42,947 nt of DNA from NCBI RefSeq assembly GCF_008801915.1, contig NZ_VZOV01000033.1:1-42947 (forward strand), written 5' to 3'. The translations under genes and the position numbers were made by a program. Below, one piece after another: positions 30,651-39,045 of this stretch. The stretch comes from Cupriavidus gilardii (GTDB taxonomy: Bacteria; Pseudomonadota; Gammaproteobacteria; Burkholderiales; Burkholderiaceae). The notes under the pieces were generated by a model, which made no database searches, was not told where the DNA came from, and saw nothing but the letters and a program-made list of their open reading frames with translations. Each line of letters begins with the position of its first letter. Positions within the stretch are counted from its first letter, which is position 1.

Positions 30651-31856
30651 TTACTTGCGCTTGAACCACAGGCGGATGGTGTCCCAGATGCGGCCGAAGA
30701 AGCCGGCCTCCGGCACCTCCTCCAGCGCGACCACCGGGAATTCCGCCACCTTGGTGGTGCCGTCCATCAGCTTGACGGTGCCGACCTGCTGGCCCGCCGA
30801 AATCGGCGCCACCAGCAGCTCCTGACGCTCCAGCACCGGCTTCAGACGGCCCGCGGTGCCCTTGGGCACGGTCACGTAGGTCTCGTCGCGGACGCCGATC
30901 TTGATCGAGTCGTTCTTGCCCTTGTAGATGTCCGGCGTGGCCAGCACCTGGCCCTTGTCGTAGAGGCGCAGCGTGTCGAAGAACTGGAAGCCGTAGTTCA
31001 GCACCTTCAGGCTTTCCTGCGTGCGGACCTGTTCGCTGGTGGTGCCGATCACGATCGAGATCAGCCGGCGCGAGCCATTCGGCACGTTGGCCAGCGGGCG
31101 CTTGGCCGAGGAGATCAGGCAGTAGCCCGCCGAGCGGGTGTGGCCGGTCTTGACGCCGTCCACGGTCGAATCGATGTACAGCAGGCGGTTGCGGTTGGGC
31201 TGCTTGATCTTGTTATAGGTGAACTCCTTTTGCGAGTACATGCCGTAGTACTCGGGGAAGTCCTGGATCAGGCGCGTCGTCAGGATCGCGAGGTCCGCCG
31301 CGGTGGTGTAGTGGTTCGGGTCGGGAATGCCGTCGGTATTCGTGAAATGCGTGCTCTTCATGCCCATGCGCTGGGCCTCGCGGTTCATCATCGCGACAAA
31401 GCCTTCCTCCGAGCCGCCGACCGCCTCGGCCAGCGCCAGCGCGGCGTCGTTGCCCGACTGCACGATCAGGCCCATCAGCAGGTCCTGCACCGTGACCGGC
31501 TTGTTCGGCTCGATGAACATGCGCGACTCGTCGCTCTTGACCTTCAGCACGACATTGGTCGGCACCACTGCCTGGTCCAGCGTCAGGCGCTTTTCCTTCA
31601 GCGCCTGGAAGGCCAGGTAGGCGGTCATGATCTTGGTCAGCGAAGCCGGCTCGATGCGGGCGTCGGCATTCTGCGAGCCGAGCGCCTGGCCGCTGGTGAC
31701 GTCATAGAGCATCCACGCCTTGGCTGCCACCTGCGGCATCGGCACGGCCTGCGCGCGCACCGTCAGCGGTGCGCTGGCGAGCGCGAGCACGGCGGCGCTG
31801 GCCAGCAGGGTATGGGCGATGCGGTGGGAGAACAGCGGCGAAGCTTGATTGAACAT
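30651..31856 (-). CDS. D-alanyl-D-alanine carboxypeptidase (PBP5/6 family)
   Basis: A 401-residue periplasmic penicillin-binding protein that trims the terminal D-Ala from peptidoglycan stem peptides. Signal peptide to about residue 36 (LALASAPLTVRAQA). Active-site motifs: S72-L-T-K75, S134-G-N136 and K-T-G near 236 (DGVKTGHT). The C-terminal beta domain (from about residue 290) ends in FFGRIWDTIRLWFKRK, an amphipathic helix that anchors such enzymes to the inner membrane. Start at 31854-31856 is set by the signal peptide. It heads an operon with DUF493. Confidence 0.95.
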   Translation of the reverse strand: MFNQASPLFSHRIAHTLLASAAVLALASAPLTVRAQAVPMPQVAAKAWMLYDVTSGQALGSQNADARIEPASLTKIMTAYLAFQALKEKRLTLDQAVVPTNVVLKVKSDESRMFIEPNKPVTVQDLLMGLIVQSGNDAALALAEAVGGSEEGFVAMMNREAQRMGMKSTHFTNTDGIPDPNHYTTAADLAILTTRLIQDFPEYYGMYSQKEFTYNKIKQPNRNRLLYIDSTVDGVKTGHTRSAGYCLISSAKRPLANVPNGSRRLISIVIGTTSEQVRTQESLKVLNYGFQFFDTLRLYDKGQVLATPDIYKGKNDSIKIGVRDETYVTVPKGTAGRLKPVLERQELLVAPISAGQQVGTVKLMDGTTKVAEFPVVALEEVPEAGFFGRIWDTIRLWFKRK

Positions 31857-31970
31857 GTTTTCAGGTTCCGACAAGAGAGAAAGGGCAGCGTCGCGCTGCC
31901 ACGCGGGCGTGGCGGCGGGGCATGGAGCGGCGGCCACGGATCGCCGTGGCCGCCCGCTCAATGCCCGGGC

Positions 31971-32615
31971 TCAGCGCTGCCACGCATTGACGACGAGCTG
32001 CTTGATCAGGTGCAGCTTGCGATGGAAGAAATGATCGGCGCCGGGAATGACCGTGACCGGCAGTTCCTGCGGCCGCGCCCAGTCGAGCACGCTGGCGAGC
32101 GGCACGGTCTCGTCCTGCTCGCCGTGGATCACGATGGTATCGGCGGGCACCTGCGCGACCTGCCAGCGCGAAGCCGCGGTGCCGACCATCGCCAGCCGCT
32201 CGGCGGGCGTGCCGGCCTCGGCCAGGCGCCGCGCCACATGGCTGACGACGAAGCTGCCGAACGAGAAGCCGGCCAGCGCCAGCGGCAGCGTGGCCGCGTC
32301 GGCGGACCAGTCGCGCTGCTGGCGCATCCACTCGATCACCGCCAGCAGATCGTCCTGCTCGCCCTGGCCGTTGTCGTGCTCGCCGGCGGTGCCGCCGACC
32401 CCGCGGAAGTTCGGCCGCACGGTGGCGTAGCCCAGCTGCACGAAGGCGCGCGCCAGCGTCTGCGCGACCTTGTTGTCCTTGGTGCCGCCGAACAGCGGAT
32501 GCGGATGGCCGACCAGCGCGAGGCCGCGCACCGGGGCGGCCTGCGGCAGGTCGACCGAGACGTCGATCGCGCCGGCGGGACCGGCAACGGTGAGTACCTG
32601 GGTATGCGCGTTCAT
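31971..32615 (-). CDS. Alpha/beta hydrolase (dienelactone-hydrolase-like)
   Basis: A 214-residue cytoplasmic hydrolase. The nucleophile elbow GFSFGS has Ser118; the acid is likely the Asp of HGEQDETVPL and the His that of PGADHFFHRKLH. The N terminus (HPHPLFGGTKDNKVAQTLAR, then RPNFRGVGGTAGEHDNGQGE) is that of a conserved proteobacterial group annotated as alpha/beta hydrolases of unknown substrate. 114 bases upstream of the carboxypeptidase gene and 70 bases downstream of the ferredoxin gene, so an operon ferredoxin-hydrolase is plausible. Confidence 0.9.
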   Translation of the reverse strand: MNAHTQVLTVAGPAGAIDVSVDLPQAAPVRGLALVGHPHPLFGGTKDNKVAQTLARAFVQLGYATVRPNFRGVGGTAGEHDNGQGEQDDLLAVIEWMRQQRDWSADAATLPLALAGFSFGSFVVSHVARRLAEAGTPAERLAMVGTAASRWQVAQVPADTIVIHGEQDETVPLASVLDWARPQELPVTVIPGADHFFHRKLHLIKQLVVNAWQR

Positions 32616-32685
32616 GGCAGGAAGGGCGGAAATCCGGGAACGAAAGCGGGCAGCGGATGGCGGCGGATGCGGCCGAGCGCGGCGC

Positions 32686-33006
32686 TCAGCGATCCACCAT
32701 CAGGCGTTCGACCGGCTTGCCGTGGATCAGATGGCTGTCGATGATTTCGTCGATGTCCTGCTCGTCGACGAATGTGTACCAAACGGCCTCCGGGTAGACC
32801 ACCAGTACCGGACCGAGTTCACAGCGGTTCAGGCAGCCGGCCTTGTTGATCCGCACGCGCCCCTCGCCGCCGGCGATGCCCAGCTCCTTGCAGCGCTTCT
32901 TGGCGTATTCCTGCATCGCCTTGGCGTTGTGGTTGGCGCAGCAGTTTTCGCCCGGCTCGCGCTGATTCAGGCAGAAGAAGACGTGGTGCTGGTAGTAGCT
33001 GCTCAT
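32686..33006 (-). CDS. Thioredoxin-fold [2Fe-2S] ferredoxin
   Basis: A 106-residue ferredoxin of the Shethna-like/NuoE-like thioredoxin fold. Cysteines at 12, 22, 23, 39, 58 and 62; the cluster ligands are probably C12, C23, C58 and C62 (CLNQREPGENCC and AGCLNRCELGP). The rest, VVYPEAVWYTFVDEQDIDEI, is conserved in the family. It carries electrons; no partner enzyme is visible next to it. A TATAAT on the minus strand at 33082-33087 is its likely -10. Confidence 0.9.
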   Translation of the reverse strand: MSSYYQHHVFFCLNQREPGENCCANHNAKAMQEYAKKRCKELGIAGGEGRVRINKAGCLNRCELGPVLVVYPEAVWYTFVDEQDIDEIIDSHLIHGKPVERLMVDR

Positions 33007-33081
33007 GCGTGGGAGGGCGCGGCGCGCTCGGCTGGGCCGCGCGCGCGGCTTGGCGCCGGTCGGAACGGTGGGAAGCTCGGA

Positions 33082-33087
33082 ATTATA
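33082..33087 (-). promoter_or_regulatory. -10 element for the ferredoxin gene
   Basis: TATAAT on the minus strand, 76 bases before the ATG, after the end of the helicase gene; the -35 (about 33105-33110) is weak. Confidence 0.5.
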
Positions 33088-33228
33088 CGGCGAGCCGGGG
33101 GCCGTTTCGACCGCATGGCGACGCCTGCAGCGCGGCGCGATGGCGCGAGTTAGCTATGGGCCACAGAATGCGTCGGCCTGGCGCCCTCGTGGCGAGCGGC
33201 GGAGGGGCCGCTGCCGGCTGCGCCTCCC

Positions 33229-35346
33229 TCATCGCCACATATTGCGCATCCGCGCGGCGAGGTCGACCGCCGGCAGCGAGGCGCGCTGGGGCGCCGCATC
33301 GACCGGCGGAGGCGGCGGCCACGCGCGGCTGTGGAAATGCGGCATCACGCGATTGGGCAGGAAGCGCGTGCGCGACGCATACACGTGGCGGTCGCCCATG
33401 CCGGGCTGCTGGTGCACGTAGAAGCGCTGCGGCACCACGATGTCGAGATGGTCGCGCGCGCGGGTCATCGCGACATAGAGCAGCCGGCGCTCCTCCTCGA
33501 TCTCCTCGGTGGTGCCGGTGGCCAGGTCGGAGGGCAGGCAGCCGTCGACCGCGTTCAGCACGTAGACCGCCTTCCACTCCTGGCCCTTGGCCGAATGGAT
33601 CGTCGACAGGATCAGGTAGTCCTCGTCGCGCAGCGGCACGCCCGATTCGTCGCTGGAGGCGTCGGGCGGGTCCAGCGTCAGCTCGGTCAGGAAGCGTTCG
33701 CGCGAGCCGTAGGTCGCGGCGATGCGCGCCAGCTGCTGCAGGTCGGCGGCACGCGCGGCGGCATCGTCGTGCAGCCGCTCCAGATGCGGTTCGTACCAGC
33801 GCAGCACGCGCTCGAAGTCGACCGGCCACGCCGCCGCCGGCGCCATCGCCTCGCGCGCCAGCGCGACCAGTTCCGTCCAGGCGTGCGCGGCGGCCGCCGG
33901 CGCTTCGAACGATTCGAGCGCGAACAGCGGATCGCTGGCGAGCTCCAGCCCGTCGAGCACGCGCGCCGCGGTCTTCGGTCCGACACCCGGCATCAGCTGC
34001 AGCGTGCGAAAGCCCGCCATGCGGTCGCGCGGATTCTCCAGCCAGCGCAGCACCGCGAGCATGTCCTTGACGTGGGTCGACTCCAGGAATTTGAGCCCGC
34101 CGAACTTGACGAACGGGATGTTGCGGCGGACCAGCTCCAGTTCGAGCTGCGCGCTGTGGTCGGCGGCGCGGAACAGCACCGCCTGCGCCATCAGCGCCAG
34201 CCCTTCCTCGCGCCGCGCCAGGATGCGCTCGACCACGAAGCGCGCCTGCTCGGTCTCGTCGTTGACCACCACCACGTCCGGCTTCTCGGCGCTGGCGCGG
34301 TCGGACCACAGGTCCTTGGTAAAGCGCTCGGCGGCCAGCCCGATCACCGCGTTGGCCGCGGCCAGGATCGGCTGCGTCGAGCGGTAGTTGCGCGACAGCG
34401 TGACCTGTCCCGCCGGCGGCGAGAAGCGGTGCGGGAAGTCGAGGATGTTGCGCACGGTGGCGCCGCGGAACGCGTAGATCGATTGCGCATCGTCGCCGAC
34501 GACGGTCAGGCCGCGGCCGTCGGGCTTGAGCGACAGCAGGATCGCCGCCTGCAGCGCATTGGTGTCCTGGTATTCGTCGACCAGCACGTGGTCGAAGCGC
34601 TCGCCCATGTCGCGCGCCAGCGCCGGCTCGGCCAGCGCCTGCGCCCAGTACAGCAGCAGGTCGTCGTAGTCGAGCACCTGCTGCTTCTGCTTGGCCTCGA
34701 CATAGCCGGCGAACAGCGTGCGCAGCGCATCGACCCACATCGCGTAGCGGGGGAACTGCCGCTGCAGCACCTCTTCGAGCGGCAACTGCGTGTTGACCAC
34801 GCGCGAATAGATCGCCAGGCAGGTTTCCTTCCGGGGGAAGCGCGCGTTCTGCGCCGACAGGCCGAGGTCGTGCCGCACCACGTTGATCAGGTCGGCCGAA
34901 TCGCCGCGGTCGCTGATCGTGAAGGAGGGCGACAGGCCCAGCGTTTCCGCGTATTCGCGCAGCAGGCGCGCGCCGATCGCGTGGAAGGTGCCGGCCCATT
35001 GCAGCGCGGCGCGGCCGGGATTGGCCGACGAGGTGGTGCCGTTGCGGGCGGCGAAGGCCTGGTCGACGATGCGTTCGACACGCCGGCCCATCTCGACCGC
35101 GGCGCGCCGAGAGAACGTCAGCAGCAGGATGCGGCGCGGATCGGCGCCGCCCAGCAGCAGATGCGCGACGCGGTGCGCCAGCGTATTGGTCTTGCCCGAG
35201 CCTGCGCCGGCGATGATCAGCAGCGGCTGGTCGGTCGGGTGCTCGACCGCTTCACGCTGCTCGGGATTGAGCGCGGCGAGATAGTCGACCGGGTCAGCCG
35301 GGTCGGACTGGGCGGCGGCAGGAGCGAGGGCAAGATCGACGGACAC
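33229..35346 (-). CDS. UvrD/Rep-family ATP-dependent DNA helicase
   Basis: A superfamily 1A helicase of about 705 residues that unwinds DNA 3'-5' using ATP. Motifs in order: Q-motif LNPEQREAV, I AGAGSGKTNTLAHRV, Ia LTFSRRAA, II VDEYQDTN, III GDDAQSIYAFRGA, IV SRNYRST, V IHSAKGQEW, VI YVAMTRARDHL. The 1B and 2B subdomains are shorter than in UvrD. The start is uncertain: the first reasonable codon is GTG at 35344-35346, with TATACAG about 40 bases upstream as -10; no clear Shine-Dalgarno. It ends in a Pro-rich tail. Likely in repair or replication restart. Confidence 0.9.
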   Translation of the reverse strand: MSVDLALAPAAAQSDPADPVDYLAALNPEQREAVEHPTDQPLLIIAGAGSGKTNTLAHRVAHLLLGGADPRRILLLTFSRRAAVEMGRRVERIVDQAFAARNGTTSSANPGRAALQWAGTFHAIGARLLREYAETLGLSPSFTISDRGDSADLINVVRHDLGLSAQNARFPRKETCLAIYSRVVNTQLPLEEVLQRQFPRYAMWVDALRTLFAGYVEAKQKQQVLDYDDLLLYWAQALAEPALARDMGERFDHVLVDEYQDTNALQAAILLSLKPDGRGLTVVGDDAQSIYAFRGATVRNILDFPHRFSPPAGQVTLSRNYRSTQPILAAANAVIGLAAERFTKDLWSDRASAEKPDVVVVNDETEQARFVVERILARREEGLALMAQAVLFRAADHSAQLELELVRRNIPFVKFGGLKFLESTHVKDMLAVLRWLENPRDRMAGFRTLQLMPGVGPKTAARVLDGLELASDPLFALESFEAPAAAAHAWTELVALAREAMAPAAAWPVDFERVLRWYEPHLERLHDDAAARAADLQQLARIAATYGSRERFLTELTLDPPDASSDESGVPLRDEDYLILSTIHSAKGQEWKAVYVLNAVDGCLPSDLATGTTEEIEEERRLLYVAMTRARDHLDIVVPQRFYVHQQPGMGDRHVYASRTRFLPNRVMPHFHSRAWPPPPPVDAAPQRASLPAVDLAARMRNMWR

Positions 35347-35470
35347 AGGACAGGCGAGGGCGAAAACCGGAAATGTTCGCCGCAGACTGTATATCCATAC
35401 AGATGTGTTGGGCAAGCGGGGGATCGTTGAAGGGGCGAGAAGGGCGCTTTTACTGTGGTGACGCCCGAGT

Positions 35471-35586
35471 TGCCCTCTCCCCCTGCGCTCACCGGCAAGC
35501 GGGCGAGGGGAGCAAACCGGCAGCCTTGCCGAGTGCCTGCGGGGTTCTCTCTCTTCCGCTTGCGGGAGAGGGTTGGGGAGAGGGCA
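35471..35586. repeat. REPIN-like paired palindrome, copy 2
   Basis: TGCCCTCTCCCC (35471-35482) and GGGGAGAGGGCA (35575-35586) are perfect 12-bp outer arms; each end also carries its own hairpin (for example CTCTTCCGC/GCGGGAGAG, 35552-35570). Fills most of the gap between the helicase and TlpA-like genes. Confidence 0.8.
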
Positions 35587-35629
35587 AGCGGCGCCGGCAT
35601 ACCGCAGCCGCCCCTTCCCGGTCAGCGCA

Positions 35630-36175
35630 TCAAACCGCCTTGCCCAACGCCTGATCCAGCAGCTTGTGCAGGCTGTCCCACTCCGGCTCGCCAACGTAGC
35701 GCTTCAGGATGCGGCCGTCCTTGTCCACCACGAAGGTGGTCGGCGTCAGCTGCACGTCGCCGAACGCCTTGGCCGCGGAGCCGTCCGAATCGAGCGCGAC
35801 CTTGAACGGCAGCTTGCGCGTCTCGGTGAAATTGGTCACATACATCGGCGGGTCATAGCTCATCGCCACGGCGACGAACTCGAGGCCCTTGTCCTTGAAC
35901 TGCTGATAAGTGCGCACCATGTCAGGCATCTCCTTGACGCAGGTGGTGCAGCTGGTGGCCCAGAAGTTGACCATATAGACCTTGCCCTGCAGCTGCGCGG
36001 TGCTGACGCGCTCGCCGGACAGCAGCACGAAGGTCGCCTGCGGCGCTTGCCGCGCCGGGGTCAGCGCGCGGTAGCCGAACCAGCCGAGCAGGACCAGCAC
36101 CAGCAGGCCCACGATCAGCGGCCAGCGCTTGCGGGGGGAGGCGGGACGTTCCGGTTGGGAGGCGGACGAAGTCAT
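35630..36175 (-). CDS. TlpA/ResA-family thiol:disulfide protein
   Basis: A 181-residue membrane-anchored periplasmic thioredoxin. One helix (WPLIVGLLVLVLLGWFGYRA, residues 18-37) anchors it; the thioredoxin domain has the active site FWATSCTTCVKEMP (C76, C79), the cis-Pro stretch LTPTTFVVDKDG and the AlkyI-peroxidase-like VAMSYDPP. TlpA/ResA proteins usually reduce apocytochrome c or copper-site cysteines; no cytochrome gene is nearby, so the partner is open. Basic residues before the helix predict the N terminus inside the cell. Confidence 0.92.
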   Translation of the reverse strand: MTSSASQPERPASPRKRWPLIVGLLVLVLLGWFGYRALTPARQAPQATFVLLSGERVSTAQLQGKVYMVNFWATSCTTCVKEMPDMVRTYQQFKDKGLEFVAVAMSYDPPMYVTNFTETRKLPFKVALDSDGSAAKAFGDVQLTPTTFVVDKDGRILKRYVGEPEWDSLHKLLDQALGKAV

Positions 36176-36255
36176 GATGGGCCGACCAAAGGAGGGGAAA
36201 ACGCCATTCTAGCGCCGCGGCGGCCGATGGCGCCCGAGCGCTGGCGGGGGCGGGC

Positions 36256-36807
36256 TCAGCGCGCGCCGGCCCCGGCCGCCATCGCGGCGCGCGCGGTATC
36301 GAGCGACTGCTCCAGATAGGCGCCGTAGAAGTCCGGCTGCATGCCGCGCAGCGGCGGCGCGGCCGGCCGGCCGCGTCCGTCGAGGAACAGCACGGTCGGC
36401 GCGAAGCGGATGCCGTGCTCGCGCGCCCAGGCACGGGCGGTGGTGGCACGGCCGTCGGCATCGCGGATCGGCGTCGCCGCGCTCATGTCGAGCTCGTGCG
36501 CGACGAGTTGCCCGGCGGCGGCCTGTGGGCCCAGATAGTTGCGCCGCACCGCCTCGCAATAGCCGCAGTCCGGCAGCGTCACCAGCACCACCAGCGGTTC
36601 GCCGCGCCGGCTGGCCGCGCGGGTTTCCGCCGCCAGGTCGCTGACAGCGGGCAGGTGCGCGGGACTCGCCGCCCGTGCCGGCGGGGCGGCTGCGGCGAGG
36701 ACCCAGGCGAGCGCCAAGCCGGCCACCGGCATGCCGGCAAGCCACGCCAAGCTCGAGCCCCGAGGCCATGCCGGACCGATGCGGCGAGCTGCGAAGTCGA
36801 AAAGCAT
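36256..36807 (-). CDS. Exported thioredoxin-fold protein
   Basis: A 183-residue protein with a membrane or signal segment (MPVAGLALAWVLAAAAPPARA, residues about 26-46) and a thioredoxin domain with PDCGYCEAVRR (C81, C84) and the cis-Pro motif FAPTVLFLDGRG. This resembles SoxW-like or DsbD-gamma-like periplasmic reductants. Two starts fit: 36807 (used) and an internal Met at residue 26 directly before the hydrophobic core. The next minus-strand gene, 80 bases downstream, is another thiol protein, so they may act together. Confidence 0.82.
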   Translation of the reverse strand: MLFDFAARRIGPAWPRGSSLAWLAGMPVAGLALAWVLAAAAPPARAASPAHLPAVSDLAAETRAASRRGEPLVVLVTLPDCGYCEAVRRNYLGPQAAAGQLVAHELDMSAATPIRDADGRATTARAWAREHGIRFAPTVLFLDGRGRPAAPPLRGMQPDFYGAYLEQSLDTARAAMAAGAGAR

Positions 36808-36828
36808 AATGAAATATCGAGAAGAGAA

Positions 36829-36847
36829 AGACACTGCGCCAGTGTCT
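36829..36847. promoter_or_regulatory. Perfect inverted repeat between divergent genes
   Basis: AGACACTG-CGC-CAGTGTCT (8-bp arms), 21 bases before the thioredoxin-like ATG. GATAAT at 36855-36860 could be a plus-strand -10 for the lipoprotein gene. Operator or mRNA hairpin. Confidence 0.45.
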
Positions 36848-36946
36848 GATCCCCGATAATAGCGGCTTGGCCGCCCCGCTGCCGGGGCGGCGCATGGTCC
36901 CTCTTTTTTGGGCCGTCCTTCGTTCACCCGTCCGATCCCGCTTTCG

Positions 36947-37531
36947 ATGTCTCGCCTTTCGTTCCTCCGCCGGCCGGCCCGGTGTTGCGCCGGCCTGGCG
37001 GTGGCCGCGCTGCTGGCCTGCTCGCCGCGCTACGACTGGCGGACCATCCAGTCCAACGAGGGCGGGTACGCCGCGCTCTATCCCCGCAAGCCGACCAGCG
37101 CCGCGCGCGATGTCGCGATCGCGGGCCGCAAGCTGCCGATGACGATGGAAGCGGCCCGCGTCGACGAGACGCTGTTCGCGGTCGGCGTGGTCACGCTGCC
37201 CAGCGACGACGCCGCGCTGCGCGCCGAGGCGCTGTCGGCGATGCAGTCCGGTCTGCTGGCCAATCTGGGCAACGCGCCAACCGAGCCGGTACAGACGCGC
37301 GCGGTCACAGTGATGTCGTCGGCCCAGCCGCCGGTGGCGCTGCCGGCCATCGAAATCCGCGTCGCCGCGGTGTCGCCGCAGGACAAGGCGCCGCGCCGGC
37401 TGACCGCACGGCTGGTCGCCAAGGGCACCAAGGTCTACCAGGCGGTCGTGCTCGAAGCCGGCGATGCCGCGCGCGACCAGCGCCAGGCCGAGCAGGTCGA
37501 GCAGTTCCTGGCCGGCTTCCACCCGTTCTGA
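36947..37531 (+). CDS. Small lipoprotein of unknown function
   Basis: A 194-residue protein with a type II signal peptide: the lipobox LLAC places the lipid on C25, followed by SPRYDW, so outer-membrane retention is likely. The body (WRTIQSNEGGYAALYPRKPT, LPMTMEAARVDETLFAVGVV) looks like a compact alpha/beta domain seen in many proteobacterial hypothetical lipoproteins; no enzyme motif. The stop codon overlaps the next start (TGATG), so it is translationally coupled to the MFS transporter gene. Confidence 0.85.
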   Translation: MSRLSFLRRPARCCAGLAVAALLACSPRYDWRTIQSNEGGYAALYPRKPTSAARDVAIAGRKLPMTMEAARVDETLFAVGVVTLPSDDAALRAEALSAMQSGLLANLGNAPTEPVQTRAVTVMSSAQPPVALPAIEIRVAAVSPQDKAPRRLTARLVAKGTKVYQAVVLEAGDAARDQRQAEQVEQFLAGFHPF

Positions 37532-38904
37532 TGCCTTCCCGTCCCGGCCCGCGCAGCACCCGCATCGGCCTGTCCATGCGCCCATCCGCGCTGCTGCGCC
37601 GGGGCGAGGGCGCGCTGGTGTTCGCCTGCTTCGCGGCCGCCTATGTGCTGTCGTACGCGCTGCGCACCATCAACGCGGTGATCGCCCCCGAGCTGATCGC
37701 CGACCTGCGGCTGTCGAACGCCGATCTGGGCCTGCTGTCGTCGGCCTATTTCCTCGCCTTCGCCGCGATGCAGCTGCCCGTCGGCCAGTGGCTGGACCGG
37801 CGCGGCGTGCGCCGCGTCGAAACGGTGCTGCTGCTGGTCGCGGCGGTGGGCGCGCTGGTGTTCGCGCTGGCCGGCTCGGCGGCGACCTTGTGGCTGGGCC
37901 GGGCGCTGATCGGCGCCGGGGTGTCGGCCTGCCTGATGGCTTCCTATACCGCCTATCGCCGCTGGTTTCCGACCGCGAGGCAGAGCCAGCTGTCGGTCTG
38001 GATGCTGGTCGCCGGCAGCGGCGGCGCGCTGATGACGACGCTGCCGGTGCAGGCGGTGCTGCCATGGCTGGGCTGGCGCGGCGTGTTCCTGGTGATGGCG
38101 GGCCTGCTGCTGGCGTCGGCGCTGGCGCTGTATCGGGGGCTCGCCCGGGTCGAGCGGCGCAGCGCGCGGCTGGCGCGCGGGGGGCAGCCCGTCAGCGCGT
38201 CGGCGCAGCCCGCCAATATCGCGGCCGACATCGGAACCGCCGGCGCGACCGGCATGGCGCCGGCGCCGGCGGCGATGGCCGGCGGCTATCGCGCGCTGCT
38301 GCGCCACCCCGCCTTCGTCCGCGTGCTGCCCTTCGGGCTGCTGAACCAGGCCGGCTTCATGGCGGTGCAGACGCTGTGGGTCGGCCCCTGGCTGGTCGAC
38401 GTGCTGGGCTTCGGGCCGGACCGCACCGCGCAGATCCTGTTCCTGTTCAATATCGCGCTGCTGGCCGGCTATCTGCTGCTGGGCTGGCTGGCGCCGCGGC
38501 GGGCGCGCGACCCGGTCGAATCCGCGCGGCTGGTGATGATCGGCGCCGGGCTGACACTGGTGCTGCAGGCGGCGATCGTCGCCTGGACCGCGCCGGCGGC
38601 GTGGCTGCTGTGGCCGCTGCTGGCGATGTGCGCGAGCACGCTGTCGCTGATCCTGAGCACGCTGAGCCTGGCGTTTCCCGCCGAGGTGGCCGGGCGCGCC
38701 AATACCACCTACAACCTGCTGGTGTTCGGCGGCAGCTTCCTGATCCAGTGGGGGCTGGGTGTCGCGATCGATCTGTTCCGCGACGCCGGGCTGCCGCAGG
38801 CCGACGCCTTCCGCGCGGCATTGGGCGGGCTGCTGGCGCTGCAGCTCGTCGGCTATCTCTGGTATGCGCTGGTGCCGCGGTTGTGGCGGCGCGCGGCCGC
38901 CTGA
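37531..38904 (+). CDS. Major facilitator superfamily transporter
   Basis: A 457-residue permease with 12 predicted helices. MFS marks: the loop 2-3 motif QWLDRRGVRRVE (form of motif A, G-x-x-x-D-R-x-G-R-R), RALIGAGVSACLMASYTA in helix 4, and the pattern repeated in the second half after a Gly/Ala-rich central loop (about residues 225-255). The substrate is unknown; the first helices (AAYVLSYALRTINAVIAPEL) recall sugar- or nitrate-type carriers. The ATG at 37531 overlaps the lipoprotein stop; an alternative Met lies at 37576. Confidence 0.87.
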   Translation: MPSRPGPRSTRIGLSMRPSALLRRGEGALVFACFAAAYVLSYALRTINAVIAPELIADLRLSNADLGLLSSAYFLAFAAMQLPVGQWLDRRGVRRVETVLLLVAAVGALVFALAGSAATLWLGRALIGAGVSACLMASYTAYRRWFPTARQSQLSVWMLVAGSGGALMTTLPVQAVLPWLGWRGVFLVMAGLLLASALALYRGLARVERRSARLARGGQPVSASAQPANIAADIGTAGATGMAPAPAAMAGGYRALLRHPAFVRVLPFGLLNQAGFMAVQTLWVGPWLVDVLGFGPDRTAQILFLFNIALLAGYLLLGWLAPRRARDPVESARLVMIGAGLTLVLQAAIVAWTAPAAWLLWPLLAMCASTLSLILSTLSLAFPAEVAGRANTTYNLLVFGGSFLIQWGLGVAIDLFRDAGLPQADAFRAALGGLLALQLVGYLWYALVPRLWRRAAA

Positions 38905-38932
38905 ATGCCGCCGGCGTTTCCCATGATCCGGC

Positions 38933-39017
38933 GGGTTTGAACGGTCCGGGTTTGGAAAGGTCGGGGGTTGGAAAGGTCCGTAGTGTGGATAGGCCCGAAG
39001 GTTTGAAGAGATTCGGG
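38933..39017. repeat. Degenerate 16-bp tandem repeat
   Basis: Copies at 38933, 38949 and 38965 (GGGTTTGAACGGTCCG and variants), then two looser copies of 17 and about 20 bases. It lies in the leader of the LysE gene, ending 29 bases before its ATG. Confidence 0.65.
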
Positions 39018-39045
39018 CTCAGGAAAAAACAGGAAGGAGCAAATC

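Noticed and set aside
33007..33228. Plus-strand frames downstream of the helicase gene
   Set aside because: GC-driven frames without start signal; the region is the ferredoxin promoter and helicase 3' end.
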